In this document: one piece after another, positions 53,004-63,201 of the stretch
Layout: every line of letters starts with the position of its first letter
Numbering within the stretch: the stretch's first letter is position 1
Assembly (NCBI GenBank): GCA_018136815.1
Contig: CM030941.1
Span: 2,079,539-2,143,538 of the forward strand
Length of the DNA stretch: 64,000 bases
Direction: 5' to 3'
Source: Isochrysis galbana
Lineage: Eukaryota; Haptophyta; Isochrysidales; Isochrysidaceae
Position numbers and translations under genes: made by a program
Notes under the pieces: generated by a model
Databases searched by the model: none
Told to the model about the DNA's origin: nothing
What the model saw: the letters and a program-made list of their open reading frames with translations, nothing else

Positions 53004-56000
53004 ATGCGGAAGGCCGGGCTGCTCGTGTGGACCGCCGTGGTGTGCGTTCTCGAGCTGGTGCTCTCGACATGCCCGCATGATGCGGACGGGCTCGACGACT
53101 GGCAGAACACCGCCACTTGGCCGAGCGGCACCCTCCCCACGGCTGGGCAGAGCCTCACGCTCCCACTCGGGAAGTCTATCGTGCTGCGCTCCTCGTTGGG
53201 CTTTGTTCTGGGGCAGCTCACGATACCGGAGACGTCTCGTCTGATTCTTGGGCGCTCGGGATCGAGCGGAGACCCTCCGCTCCTCTTCAATGCCACCGGC
53301 ATCCTGGTGCATGGCAGCTTGATCGCCGGATCTCAAGACTGCCCCATCGACTGGCCGCGCCTCGAGATCACTCTGCACGGCTCTCGCGGTGCTACTCCGG
53401 CAATCAATGCCGCCAGGTCCTTTTCGTACAAAGGGATTGCCGTCACTGGCACCCTAGATCTCCATGGCGTGCCACTGGCGCGCTCGTGGACTCGCCTAGC
53501 AGCTCCAGCATTGGCGGGAGACTCATCTGTCACGCTGCAGGACGCGGTTGACTGGCCGACAGGCGGAGAGGTGCTTGTGGTTAGCACCGCACTCAAAGAC
53601 TCGCGCGACTGGCACCGCAATGAAGTGCTGATTCTGGACTCACTTTCGGGTGACGGTCAAACGCTCTCTTTCTCGTCGGAGCTCTCGGCTCCGCATGCAG
53701 CTACTCCAGACTATCAAGGCGAAGTGGCCTATTTGACGCGCACCATTGTGGTGCAAGGCTCTGAAGCGGATTCTAGGCCCACAGATACGACAATTTCGTG
53801 CACGGATCCAGCGCCGCGGTTGGGGGGCAGCACGATGCCATGTGCAAACTCTTTCTTGACGGGCTACGGTGCCCATGTCATTGCCTATGGTAGCGCTGCT
53901 AAGATGCGGGTGGCATCTGTTGAGCTACGACGGGTCGGTCAGACGAACGTTTTGGGCAGGTACCCGCTGCATCTTCATGTCCTTGGCGATGCAGGCCAGC
54001 ACTCGTACATCCGCGGCTGCTCGATACACGAGTCGTACTATAGATGCGTTTCGATCCACGGCACAAACCGAGCGACAATCCATGACACTGTCGCCTACGA
54101 TGCCATTGGCCATTGCTTCTACCTAGAGGATGGCGTGGAAGAACAGAACACTTTATCGGCGAACCTTGCGGCGCATGTCCACTTCATGGGTTCTCCTGCT
54201 CGCTCCAATGGTGGTCAAACCATCGATCCGGTGACGGAGGACACCGCCTCTTTACTGCTACCCGCCGACGTGGCCGCTAGCGGCTTCTACATCACCAATG
54301 CGTACAACACCATTGTGGACAATGCGGCTTCGGGAGGCTGGGCCGGTTTCGCCTTCCCGAATCTAGAGCGGCCCATCAAGCTGCACAGCACTGTGCAGCT
54401 CTCTCCCTCCCAACGGCCCGTGCTTGCCTTTGACGGCAACTCGGCGCACTCGTCGGCGTGGTGGTGGAATCGTGCGGGGATGATTTATGTCGGCGGGTCG
54501 CTACAACACCAAGACCCCTTTGACGCCTCCTCGCCGCTGGTGTACAACCCTGGCCGTGTGCACCCTCGCGATACTTGCACTGTACTTAGCGGTTGGTGCG
54601 GCGGAGATCCTTGCCGGTGCGATGACGACAAGAAGGGCTTCATGCGCTTCACTAACACCAAGACGTTCCTGTCAGCGTCGACGGGGATCCTGCACTGGGG
54701 AAGCCGTGGCGAGATCATCGGCTACTCCGCATACGATTTGGCACTCTCTGCTTCCGTATTGGGTGTCTTCCAAATCAGTAATGCTCTTGTCGCATGTCGC
54801 TCCGGGGAGCCGCTGCTGCTTCCGTGCAACGGGTGCGAAACCAACGCGAACACCGCGGCCTCCAGGCTCCGTGAGCTCGATGGGGTGGGATTCGAGTGGT
54901 ATGACACTGGCCAGCAGCACATCCTGACGAACATCACATTCCGTCGATGCGGTGCTGCGGTGCCATCTCGGTCACCAGCCCCTGGCTGTGGCGATGGCAG
55001 CGTGGGATGTAATGCAAAATCGTCCGTTTGGGAGATGTTGACCTTCTCCGATCGGAATGTCCCCGAGTTCATGCAGGCTACGTCGGGCATCGCATATGAA
55101 GACTGTGGTCGGCACTTTCGTTTTGACAATTACATCATAGACTATGGCGGCTCTTACGGAAACGGCATGAGTTCTTCCGTGTCGGAGCGGTTGCAGAACT
55201 GGTACGACGCCGATGGCAGCACCACCGAACGAGGCGTGCCCACCATCATTGGATCTTCGACAGTGGACTCGAACGGCTGGTGGCGACTCGACCTCGGCTC
55301 CGCCCCCTCGTCCCCCCCATCACCACCTCATTCAAGAGAATGCGACTACTCGTCCGAGGGCCCCCTTTGGTTCTGCGACGCCGTGCCCCATGGACGATCA
55401 CCCGGCAGTCGCGCGGTGGGGTCTCTCTTCTTGGAATGGAAGGCGAATCAGGAGTTGGCTCTAGGGCTCAACGTTTGCTCGAATGACAACCAATTGCCGT
55501 GCCCTGCCGAGGGCACAATCAAACACTGGGGCTATGCGGGAGCTCTTCCATTGACTCGAAACGGCGAAGTGGCCGGCCCTTCGGGCGGCTTTGGCTGGCA
55601 CGTCAGCCTCGATGGAGGCGCGCCACGGCGGCTCGTCATCAAGCGCGTCCAGCAGTTCAAATCGTCTATCCTCCTCGTCTCGATCGCCTATCCAGTCGGT
55701 GTAGGCATCTCCGTGACAGCTCGGGCGGCGCCATGGTGCTCCACGGCGCCGGACAGATCTTGTTCTCACACGTTCACGCGTGTTAACTCTGTGGCGCAAG
55801 TGCGATCCTCCTCGGGCGACACCTTCCATGTTGATGCCTCTGGAATCTTGTACATACGAATCGTGCAGCCGCCCAAGGGGCGTACAGGGAATCCCGGGTG
55901 GGAGCTACTCGACGAGCCAAACATTCCTTTCGTGCGAGAGGGCATCACCATCCCAACGCTCACTTGGTTTGATTATTTGGAGATCACCTCCAATTGTGTG

Positions 56001-56627
56001 CCCTCCTCGTCCGATGCGGACTTTTGTGAAGGTTCCGTCTCAAGCGTTGCGCCGGAGCCTTGCTCCTCAGGCTGGACACTTGTGGCCTATGACAGATGCT
56101 GTCTGGACAGCTCGCCGAGCGTGTGTGTGGGACCGGGCGAAGCAGCTTGTCCTAGCGGGTATTGTTCCCCGGCAGTTCCGCCGCCTCCCGCACCGCCGTC
56201 GCCGCCGCCGTCGCCGCCTTGCGCAGGGATTTGGGAACAATGCGCCGGGGGAAATAGCTACACTGGGCCTGCGGAGTGCTGTGGCGGGGGTTTCATGTAC
56301 TGCAATTACGTCAATCAATGGTATTCCCAGTGTGTCGTGGCACCGCCCAGTCCACCCTTGCCCCCACCGCAAGTGATGTCACCGCCGCCACCACGATCGC
56401 CGCCGCCTCCAGCAACGCCACCATTCTCACCCTTGCCAGCTCCACCCCTGTCGCCACCTCCGTCGCCCTCGCCATTACCGCTGGCGCCCTCGCCCTCGCC
56501 ATCACCGCTGGCGCCCTCGCCCTCGCCATCACCGCCTCCTCCTCCACCTCTTTTGCCCTCGCCGCCGTTGCCGCCATCCCCTCCGTTTTCTCCGGGCGGG
56601 CAAAGGGGCTTTTCGAGCTGCATTTAG
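53004..56627 (+). CDS. Secreted G8/beta-helix protein with CBM1 cellulose-binding module
   Basis: 1,207 residues, a single exon. The signal peptide is MRKAGLLVWTAVVCVLELVL. Residues ~25-140 are a G8 domain (LDDWQNTATWPSGTLPTAGQ, LTLPLGKSIVL, GILVHGSLIAGS) as in CEMIP, TMEM2 and PKHDL1. A long right-handed beta-helix follows with the hallmark LGRYPLHLHVLGD and repeated SIHESYYRCVSIHG and IHDTVAYDAIGHCFYLEDG turns. These families bind or cut polysaccharides such as hyaluronan. After a Cys-rich segment and a Pro linker comes a CBM1 module (~1072-1111): GIWEQCAGGNSYTGPAECC, then NQWYSQC, with the aromatic and Cys spacing of fungal cellulose-binding domains. The tail is (S)PPP repeats like algal hydroxyproline-rich wall proteins. 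It is probably an extracellular glycan-binding or degrading protein. Upstream in-frame ATGs lie in the GA tract and were rejected. Confidence 0.9.
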   Translation: MRKAGLLVWTAVVCVLELVLSTCPHDADGLDDWQNTATWPSGTLPTAGQSLTLPLGKSIVLRSSLGFVLGQLTIPETSRLILGRSGSSGDPPLLFNATGILVHGSLIAGSQDCPIDWPRLEITLHGSRGATPAINAARSFSYKGIAVTGTLDLHGVPLARSWTRLAAPALAGDSSVTLQDAVDWPTGGEVLVVSTALKDSRDWHRNEVLILDSLSGDGQTLSFSSELSAPHAATPDYQGEVAYLTRTIVVQGSEADSRPTDTTISCTDPAPRLGGSTMPCANSFLTGYGAHVIAYGSAAKMRVASVELRRVGQTNVLGRYPLHLHVLGDAGQHSYIRGCSIHESYYRCVSIHGTNRATIHDTVAYDAIGHCFYLEDGVEEQNTLSANLAAHVHFMGSPARSNGGQTIDPVTEDTASLLLPADVAASGFYITNAYNTIVDNAASGGWAGFAFPNLERPIKLHSTVQLSPSQRPVLAFDGNSAHSSAWWWNRAGMIYVGGSLQHQDPFDASSPLVYNPGRVHPRDTCTVLSGWCGGDPCRCDDDKKGFMRFTNTKTFLSASTGILHWGSRGEIIGYSAYDLALSASVLGVFQISNALVACRSGEPLLLPCNGCETNANTAASRLRELDGVGFEWYDTGQQHILTNITFRRCGAAVPSRSPAPGCGDGSVGCNAKSSVWEMLTFSDRNVPEFMQATSGIAYEDCGRHFRFDNYIIDYGGSYGNGMSSSVSERLQNWYDADGSTTERGVPTIIGSSTVDSNGWWRLDLGSAPSSPPSPPHSRECDYSSEGPLWFCDAVPHGRSPGSRAVGSLFLEWKANQELALGLNVCSNDNQLPCPAEGTIKHWGYAGALPLTRNGEVAGPSGGFGWHVSLDGGAPRRLVIKRVQQFKSSILLVSIAYPVGVGISVTARAAPWCSTAPDRSCSHTFTRVNSVAQVRSSSGDTFHVDASGILYIRIVQPPKGRTGNPGWELLDEPNIPFVREGITIPTLTWFDYLEITSNCVPSSSDADFCEGSVSSVAPEPCSSGWTLVAYDRCCLDSSPSVCVGPGEAACPSGYCSPAVPPPPAPPSPPPSPPCAGIWEQCAGGNSYTGPAECCGGGFMYCNYVNQWYSQCVVAPPSPPLPPPQVMSPPPPRSPPPPATPPFSPLPAPPLSPPPSPSPLPLAPSPSPSPLAPSPSPSPPPPPPLLPSPPLPPSPPFSPGGQRGFSSCI

Positions 56628-56743
56628 GCATCGAAGCTCACAAACATGACAAAGTCAATCGGATCGCTCTCGAGGACGAGTACCTTCATCGCTCGCCGAC
56701 GTGGAGCCGACGTCGCCTCTCCTATACTCCTATTAGACGTTGC

Positions 56744-57209
56744 ATGTCCACGATGATAGCGCTTTTGGCGGTGAACGCGTCGCGTCCGGTGATCTCTCCT
56801 CTCGCGACGTGGAGCACACTGGTCGAGGCGTGCGTGCGCGAAGGTTTGGTGTCATCGCTGGGGTGGTCGCTCTGGATGGGAGCTCCTCACGCGAACGGCC
56901 TGCTCGTGCTGGCATGCGTGCACGCGCGCGTGGAGAGTGTCCGGTGGCTACTGGAGTCGGGCGGCTGCGCATCCCCAGCGCTCTTCGATCCACGCTCGCG
57001 ACTGGGAAGACCAGGCGGCGCACTTCGTCCGTCGCGTCGGGTGACCATCTGCCGCTGCTGCAGTCGGCTCGCGCCACGTGCCCCCCAAGACGTGCACTGA
57101 GGTGGCGAGGGGCGGACACGCGGACGTGCTTCGCTGAGCGCGCGAGCACGGCGTTCCGTGGGACGAGGGGTGCGCTGAGGCGGCAGCAGGTGCCCCAACT
57201 TGGCTGTGA
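56744..57209 (+). pseudogene. Ankyrin-repeat gene relic
   Basis: One frame reads LVEACVREGLVSSLGW, then ANGLLVLACVHARVESVRWL and LESGG. A second, from ~57092, reads CTEVARGGHADVLR, a TGA, then AREHGVPWDEGCAEAAA. The GH-x-x-VLRWA-REHG-x-PWDE pattern is typical of the ankyrin arrays common in algae and giant viruses. The shift between frames and the stop show decay. Confidence 0.55.
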
Positions 57210-57370
57210 CTGCAGTCGTGCTAGAATTGTCCAATGCCCACAATAGAATTTGCTACGACACACACACATGTCGCACATATAAATACGGCAACGCGCCCCT
57301 TTTTTCGTGCACAATTCCGGCGGCGGCGCTTCGTCATCCGAGTGGATCCTATGCATTTGGTGTCTGGGGG

Positions 57371-57970
57371 ATGCTCGATCCTAGCAGGGGGGTGTCGCAT
57401 TCGCGAATCGACACTCATTAGGTTTCTCTCTTCTCTTCGTCGTTCGGCAGCATTTATTGTTATAATTCTCTGCTTTATCTCTCGTTCTCAGCACTCGGCA
57501 CCGCCAAATTTGCCCTCGCCGCCGCGCGGACCCCGTTACCACTGCACCCGTGCCCAAGCCTTCCCAAGTATCTTCACCCGCTACCCAAGTCGATAGGCCG
57601 CCTACGGACGCGTGGGTTGCCAAGGATGGAGTCTCAGGAGCCTTACCCGGATCCTAGGGCCAGTCCATCTCCACACAATCTCGCCTCTGCTCCTCACCAG
57701 CCCGCCTGCGCCCCTGCCAACACAGCCCTCCCCTCGCTCGCCCTCGCCTCTCGCCTCTCGCCGCTCGCTCGATGTCGCTTTCGGCTTTCGCCGCCGTCCT
57801 CGCCCTCAGCCAAGCCCGCCTCCCCACCTGCCCGCCTTCCTCTGTTGACGGGCTTCAGCCCGTCAGCGTCTCCGATGTCGTCTCCTCCCGCCGCGCCTGC
57901 CGCCGGAATTGCTCCCTCCTCATTGTCATTGCCCTCAGACCCAGTGGGTCTGCCCAATTCGTCAGCGGCC
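57371..57970 (+). repeat. Two-block repeat, copy 2
   Basis: Block A (57371-57490) and block B (57680-57970) match 47669-47790 and 48300-48560. The spacer is shorter and unrelated. Block B again has GACGGGCTTCAGCCCGTCAG. It runs straight into the repeat that is the inverted relative of 38504-38870. Confidence 0.75.
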
Positions 57971-57974
57971 TGCC

Positions 57975-58945
57975 CGATTGGCGTGACCATCAGGGTGGCT
58001 TCTACTGTGTATTTGATGTGTGATGTCTGGTGGGGCCTCCCATCCGGATGGATCGTCAATGATCGTCAAAAACGGGCACGCACCGCGCCCCGTCTAGACT
58101 TGAAGTTGAGCTTCTTATTGCTTATTGAGTTTTTTTGCGATTTTAGCGTCTTTTGTCATTAATTGATTACGTTTTGTTGTGTGTGTGGGGCCAAGGGCGG
58201 GGGGGGGGGGCTCTGGGTCCTAATGGGCCCCGGATATGTGCTAGTGCTAGTTGCTAGTTGCTAGTTGGGTACGTGTATTGTGTAGTGAAGCAAGGCTAGG
58301 GCTCGGCAGAACCAATTAATGATTAATCGGTACTCACCCAAGTAATCTGGGGTTTTGGCGCCAGCCAAGGAACTACTAGGCAGTTTCGGAGAAACTGCCG
58401 GCGTTAATCGATTAATAGGGGGGGGGGGTTGCCCCGAAGTGCCTACCGACAGAGGCGCAGACGCGGCTGCCGCCGTGGCCTCGGCCGCTCGGGCAGCCTT
58501 CGGCTTCGGCCCCCTGTTTCCAATTGCGCGCGCCGCCGACGAGAACAAGAGAGATGGCGAGATGGCCTCCTTTTCCCACCTTCCCCCCCCCCCCCCCTAC
58601 CGCGCGCAAACGGCAAACCCGCGAAAGTTCCCGCCACAATGCATTAATAGGTGTTAATAGTAAATAGGGCTATTAATAGGGAGTTTTGAAAAAACTTTGA
58701 AGGGGCGATTAACATGCGATTAATAGGAGGTTTCCGAGGGAACCGATTAGCTCACTGGCATGTTATTTCGAACTAATCGGATAGTTTTGAAAACACCCTA
58801 TTAATCGCGAGCCCTAGCATTGTAGTGAAGTAGTGAATACTGCATTGGCATTGGGAACTTTCTACCGAAAAAAATCCTCAAACTTCCTCAATTCTGAGAT
58901 GGTCATTCTTCACCCCTAATAAGAAACCCTGTTTGACCGCCCTAG
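57975..58945 (-). repeat. Dispersed repeat interrupted by a hAT-like insertion
   Basis: Reverse-complement relative of 38504-38870. The right part (58840-58945) and left part (57975-58260) are continuous in the other copy apart from a few bases. Here they are separated by the 58291-58822 element and short duplicated CTAGTTG words. Confidence 0.75.
58291..58822. mobile_element. Non-autonomous hAT-like element (MITE) with 8-bp target duplication
   Basis: The left end is CAAGGCTAGGGCTCG; the right end is CGAGCCCTAGCATTG, i.e. inverted CAATGCTAGGGCTCG (14 of 15 match). Both sides are flanked by the perfect 8-bp duplication TAGTGAAG (58283-58290 and 58823-58830). 8-bp duplications and CA-x-x-GCT-AGGG ends are hAT hallmarks. 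The 532 bp have no transposase frame and contain many ATTAAT(A/C)G subterminal words. The transposase at 10163 is a possible source in trans, though its own ends were not found. Confidence 0.85.
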
Positions 58946-59339
58946 TTCTTGCCAAGAAGCAATATGATATAGAATATAAGAAGGCTTTTTATGAACAGGG
59001 GCAGGGGCAGGGGAGGAGGGAGGATTGGACGGAGGGCAGAGGGCAGAGCGACGGATTAGGATTAGGGAGGTCAACACACGTCTGGGAGGACAGGAAGGGA
59101 AGGCCGGAGTCCGAGTCCGCCATGCGGGGGGTGGTACATGGCTAGTGGCACTAGTTGCAGCCTCATTAATGTTGGCTAGGATATAACATTAATGATTTCA
59201 TTAGTGCCACTTAGTGGCAGCCTCATTAGAAGATTCATCGCTCCCCTCCCCCCGAGGTATCGTGCCTCTCTCACGCCCCACGCCTGCTTCCTCGCCTCGC
59301 ACGGCGGCCGGAGACAGTGAGAGGCGGTTGTCCCGACGG

Positions 59340-59515
59340 AAGAAGAGGGAGAGAGAGAGGGAGAGAGAGAGGGAGAGAGAGAGGGAGAGAGAGAGGGAGA
59401 GAGAGTGTGTGAGAGAGAGACAGAGAGAGAGAGAGGGAGAGGGAGAGGGAGAGAGAGAGAGAGAGAGAGGGAGGGAGGGGGAGAGAGGGAGAGAGAGAGA
59501 GATCAGAAGGGGGGA
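59340..59515. repeat. Polypurine GA tract upstream of the beta-helix gene
   Basis: GAGAGAGAGG units on the plus strand ending about 145 bp before the start codon. Confidence 0.95.
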
Positions 59516-59659
59516 GGGGTGAAGGGACATCAAGAAAAAGGGGAAGAGGGCAGGAAGAGAAGGGGAGAGAGAGGTGGGGGTTGCGGGGCAGAGAGGGCGA
59601 GGGGGAGAGAGACGAGGCAAAGAGAGCTCTAGCTGGCTGGGTGGGCGAGGGTGTGCGCG

Positions 59660-60721
59660 ATGGTGGAGGAGGAGGCTCCTCGGATCTCGCAGCTTCCTGA
59701 GGAGGCACCCCAGATGCCGCACGACCTGCTCAACACCATCGCGCTCGCAAACGGCTGGCGTTTCTACCTGCGTGTGTGGACCGCCGTCTCGCGCCACTTC
59801 ACACCTGAGCTGCTGCTCTCTTCTGGACGGTTCACCGTGGTGCCCGACCACTTCTCGAGCATCAATGCGGCGATCAACTCGGCACGCCTGGTGGATGGAG
59901 AGCGCGTCGTCATTGTGCGCCCCGGCCGCTACACAGAGTCCGTCCGCTTGACGCGCGACGTCACCATCGCAGGCCTAGGCCCGCGCCACAAAATTATCCT
60001 CGAGACTCGCGGCTCGGAGGCTGCACTCGTGTGGGGAGGATTCGCTGTCAATTACACTCAGGCGCGCGGCATGGTGTTCCGGAGGGCGACAGCTGGTACA
60101 AGATGCTCCGCTGTACATAACCTCACCATCTCAACTCGGTCTCAGCTGCAGCAATATTCGGTCTACATCGTTTCTGGCGCTCCAATTATTACACACTGTG
60201 ACATCGAGGGAACCATTCTGGTTGCCGGCTTGGGGACCGTGCCGTGTATTCGAAAGTGCAACGTACGAGGTGTTCGTTCACACGCTTATATATGCACAGA
60301 TCATGCTGCAGGCGCATGCGAGCTGTCGCATCTATCTGTCAGCAAAAGCCCTGCGGGGTGCGATGACTCCGACAATGAAAGCAGTGATAGCAGCAGCGTT
60401 GGCAACTGCGTTAACGAGCATCTTTATAGGCTATCGCGGCACCGACGTGTCCCCGTCAAGCTTGATCTGGGCGCTTGTCCATCGCTCCTTCAAAACACGT
60501 ACACTTGGATAAGCCAGCGAGTCAAAATTAATGCAACTAATGGCGATGCATGTGTTGATGAGCCTGGAGAAGCAGCAATAGAGAGGCACGTGAAGCATAT
60601 CTCGCACGAGCTTGAAGTGATCGAGAAAGTCATGGATGCTTCCATTGCGGTAGAGTGCCGCCGTTCGGCTTGGCCTTCCTCTCATGATCTCGAGAGCAAC
60701 AGAATGTTGGGGCAACAATAA
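59660..60721 (+). CDS. Right-handed beta-helix (pectin-lyase-fold) protein, possibly F-box type
   Basis: 353 residues. The N-terminus LPEEAPQMPHDLLNTIALAN then RVWTAVSRHFTPELLLSS has the spacing of a divergent F-box. The middle is a beta-helix: FSSINAAINSARLVDGERVV, IVRPGRYTESVRLTRDVTIA, GLGPRHKIILETRGSEAALV, then IITHCDIEGTILVAGLGTVP. This resembles the CASH/pectin-lyase repeats of FBXO11-like ubiquitin-ligase adaptors. No catalytic residues of a lyase are evident. The C-terminal part is acidic, then helical (HVKHISHELEVIEKVM). The start at 59660 was preferred over 59651 by context (GCGATGG). F-box assignment is tentative; the fold is fairly clear. Confidence 0.75.
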   Translation: MVEEEAPRISQLPEEAPQMPHDLLNTIALANGWRFYLRVWTAVSRHFTPELLLSSGRFTVVPDHFSSINAAINSARLVDGERVVIVRPGRYTESVRLTRDVTIAGLGPRHKIILETRGSEAALVWGGFAVNYTQARGMVFRRATAGTRCSAVHNLTISTRSQLQQYSVYIVSGAPIITHCDIEGTILVAGLGTVPCIRKCNVRGVRSHAYICTDHAAGACELSHLSVSKSPAGCDDSDNESSDSSSVGNCVNEHLYRLSRHRRVPVKLDLGACPSLLQNTYTWISQRVKINATNGDACVDEPGEAAIERHVKHISHELEVIEKVMDASIAVECRRSAWPSSHDLESNRMLGQQ

Positions 60722-62704
60722 TCACGCTGTGCGCACCCGCCTCGTCTTTACCCCGTTGTTTGCCGTCGGCCACCTTCAAGCTTCTTGTATGAGTTCCACT
60801 TGCAAACGCACCCGCGTTGGCCACGATTCAAAGCTAACAAACCGGAGCACAATGGTGTTGAAGCACATTGTGACTCCTTGAGTCCCCAACCCGCTAACTC
60901 TTTCGTCTCTTTTATCAATGGTCTTGAACAGCGATACATGAAGCCATTCCAAGCCCATTCCTGCCGCTCATGCGGACGGTTGCCCTCGTGAGAGTGACGC
61001 GACGTGGATCAAAGCAGGGAGCTATGAGCCGGCGTCTATACTTGGGCGGATCGGTCGTCTCTGCTTATGATGAAAGTCTCAGCATGTGTTTCCCCTTTCG
61101 GCCTCTTTCGGCGCCCTCGTGAGTCGGTCCAACGTCATCGAAATTAGATGAGAGCATGCGCATGCGTACGATTTTACATTTCTTGATATCGATCTTGGCA
61201 AGTGTTGAGGATCGCTACGCCCCGAGCTCGTACTTCCCTAGCGCGCGTCCGAAATGACGTCGTGAAGGGGCTGGGTGGGATGCAGAAACCTTGCTCCGCG
61301 CTGCATCCAAGCCCGCAATGTTGGCCCGACAGTTCTCACTCTCACTCAACGCAAGAGCATAAAAGACGTCTACAGATTCTGGCTACAACAAAAAAAATCC
61401 GAAGATTCAGGGCTCAACACCTACCAACTGCCCGGCACTACTACCTCGCCATCACCATCGCCCTCATATCCCCTCGCTCCACTTCCTCCCCTTCCCCCCT
61501 TCATTCCTTTTACTTCGGTTTCCGGGGTCCGGCCCAGGTGCGCTACCATTGAATCCGGTTTGGACGGTGGGTTTAGGGCAGGCCTGCTGTCCGCGCCTTA
61601 TCTCGGCCTTTGATATCACGGTATCACGGCGGCGGCTGCTGCCAGTGTTTTCACGATGGGTGTACGCGGCTACGCGGCATGTACTATTTTTTCTCTGAGT
61701 CTTACTAGTGTGCCGTTCTTTATATCACTATTTATATCGTTCCCTCACTGCTTTGGCTTGCTTGAGCTTTAGTTTCTATCGTCCACACCCTCCAACCAAG
61801 GCCAAGGCGTTTCCTTATGAGGCTTATCCGGATCGTTACGCACTATGTGCTCTATCCCTAGGCGCTCAGCCAGTATGCAGAGTTCAGCGCTAGGGGCTAT
61901 AGTTCGTCGTGCTTACCGATCGAATATGTGGGTCTTAAGTCGTTGATATCGATGCTCCGCTTTTTTGGTTGTCTACCCAGGCCCGCTTGGCGGCCGTCTT
62001 GGCGCCGCGTTTGTCTGCCGTGCTGATTTAGAGTAGGGCTCTGCTCAGGTGTGCGAACCTTTCGATCGTTCTATGGCTATTTAGCTGCGGAGCTGCGGGG
62101 GGGGGCATCGCACTCTCAGTGCTGCTTCTTGCGCTATCGCCCTTGCCCCCCCTCCGCTCGCTCCTACCGCTGCGAGCGCCCCGCGCTTCCCCCCTTTGTA
62201 CCTTTAGGCGCGAGTAGCGAGTAGGCCCGTAGCTAAACGCTCAACGTTCGGATTTTTTGGCCCGCACCCCTGCAAATCGGGAATAACTTATACCGCTACC
62301 CCCGCTTGAGAGCAGGGTACACGTTTTATCCCACTTTCAGACTTGACCCACCCCTCACAGGTTCGGTGATGCATTTTTGGAGATGGTGTGCTTTGAAGCT
62401 AGCAGTTTTTTTTACTTTTACCTCGACCTCGACCCCCCCTAAGAAGGTGCAACGATAGCACACAGACGGACGGCCACGTGGTAGGACACGAACACGACGG
62501 CGGCGGCCCATTCGCAGAGAGCGGCATTGAGCAGGGCGGTGTGCCGAGCGCCGCCGAATTACATAGTGTCGTTCGAGGCTTGGACGAGCTTCGGGGCCGC
62601 CGCGGCGTATTCGTATTGCGTACTGGACCTCGGCGCGGGCGATCTTGGTTTGTCCGGGAAAAGGAGCCCGCGGAGGAGTTTCAAGTAGGCCGAGGCGTGG
62701 GGGC
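60722..62704. other. Intergenic; decayed LINE-like piece
   Basis: No gene recognised in ~2 kb. 61920-61960 (ATGTGGGTCTTAAGTCG then ATATCGAT) resembles 60-95 at the left edge of the window, so a LINE relic is likely. 62095-62107 is a G-run. Confidence 0.4.
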
Positions 62705-62893
62705 GTCGAATGCGTCGGTTGCGTGGCGTCGAACGCGTCGGTTGTGCGGCGTCGAACGCGTACGTCGGTTGCGCGGCGTCGAACGCGTCGGTTGCACGGC
62801 GTCGAACGCGTCGGTTGCGTGGCGTCGAACGCGTCGGTTGCGCGGCGTCGAACGTGTCGATTGCGCGGCGTCGAACGCGTCGGTTGCGCCAAC
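62705..62893. repeat. 23-bp minisatellite, about eight units
   Basis: The unit GCGTCGGTTGCGCGGCGTCG plus AAC is repeated in tandem with 1-3 changes per unit and one 4-bp expansion. As 23 is not a multiple of three, all three frames of each strand read similar peptides (for example ATDAFDATQPTRSTP), which explains the overlapping ORFs here. Confidence 0.95.
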
Positions 62894-63201
62894 CTCGCAA
62901 CATTGGCTCCCGCGGATGCTTCACCTTGCTGCTTTCCCTACCGAACAATTTTTGAAATTTCCATCTTTACACCACAGCACTCTTCGACGCAGCGGCGCCC
63001 TCTTTTAAAGGCCAGTCGTAGTGGCGAGCGAGTCAATGGAGCAGATGGCAATGCAGGCTGAGTCCCGTTCCCTACTCGCCTCCCAGGACTCACAATGACA
63101 ATTACGAGAGCACATGAAAAGGGGTGCCCAATGCTCATGCTTTGGAGAAGCACTTCGCACATTTTACGCCCTTCCCAACCTCGACCCCGCTCCCGGCAAA
63201 T

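Noticed and set aside
59214-59632. Arg/Glu and Ser/Leu ORFs before the beta-helix gene
   Set aside because: Microsatellite translation.
62705-62893. CRISPR-like array
   Set aside because: Units are contiguous with no unique spacers and the genome is eukaryotic.
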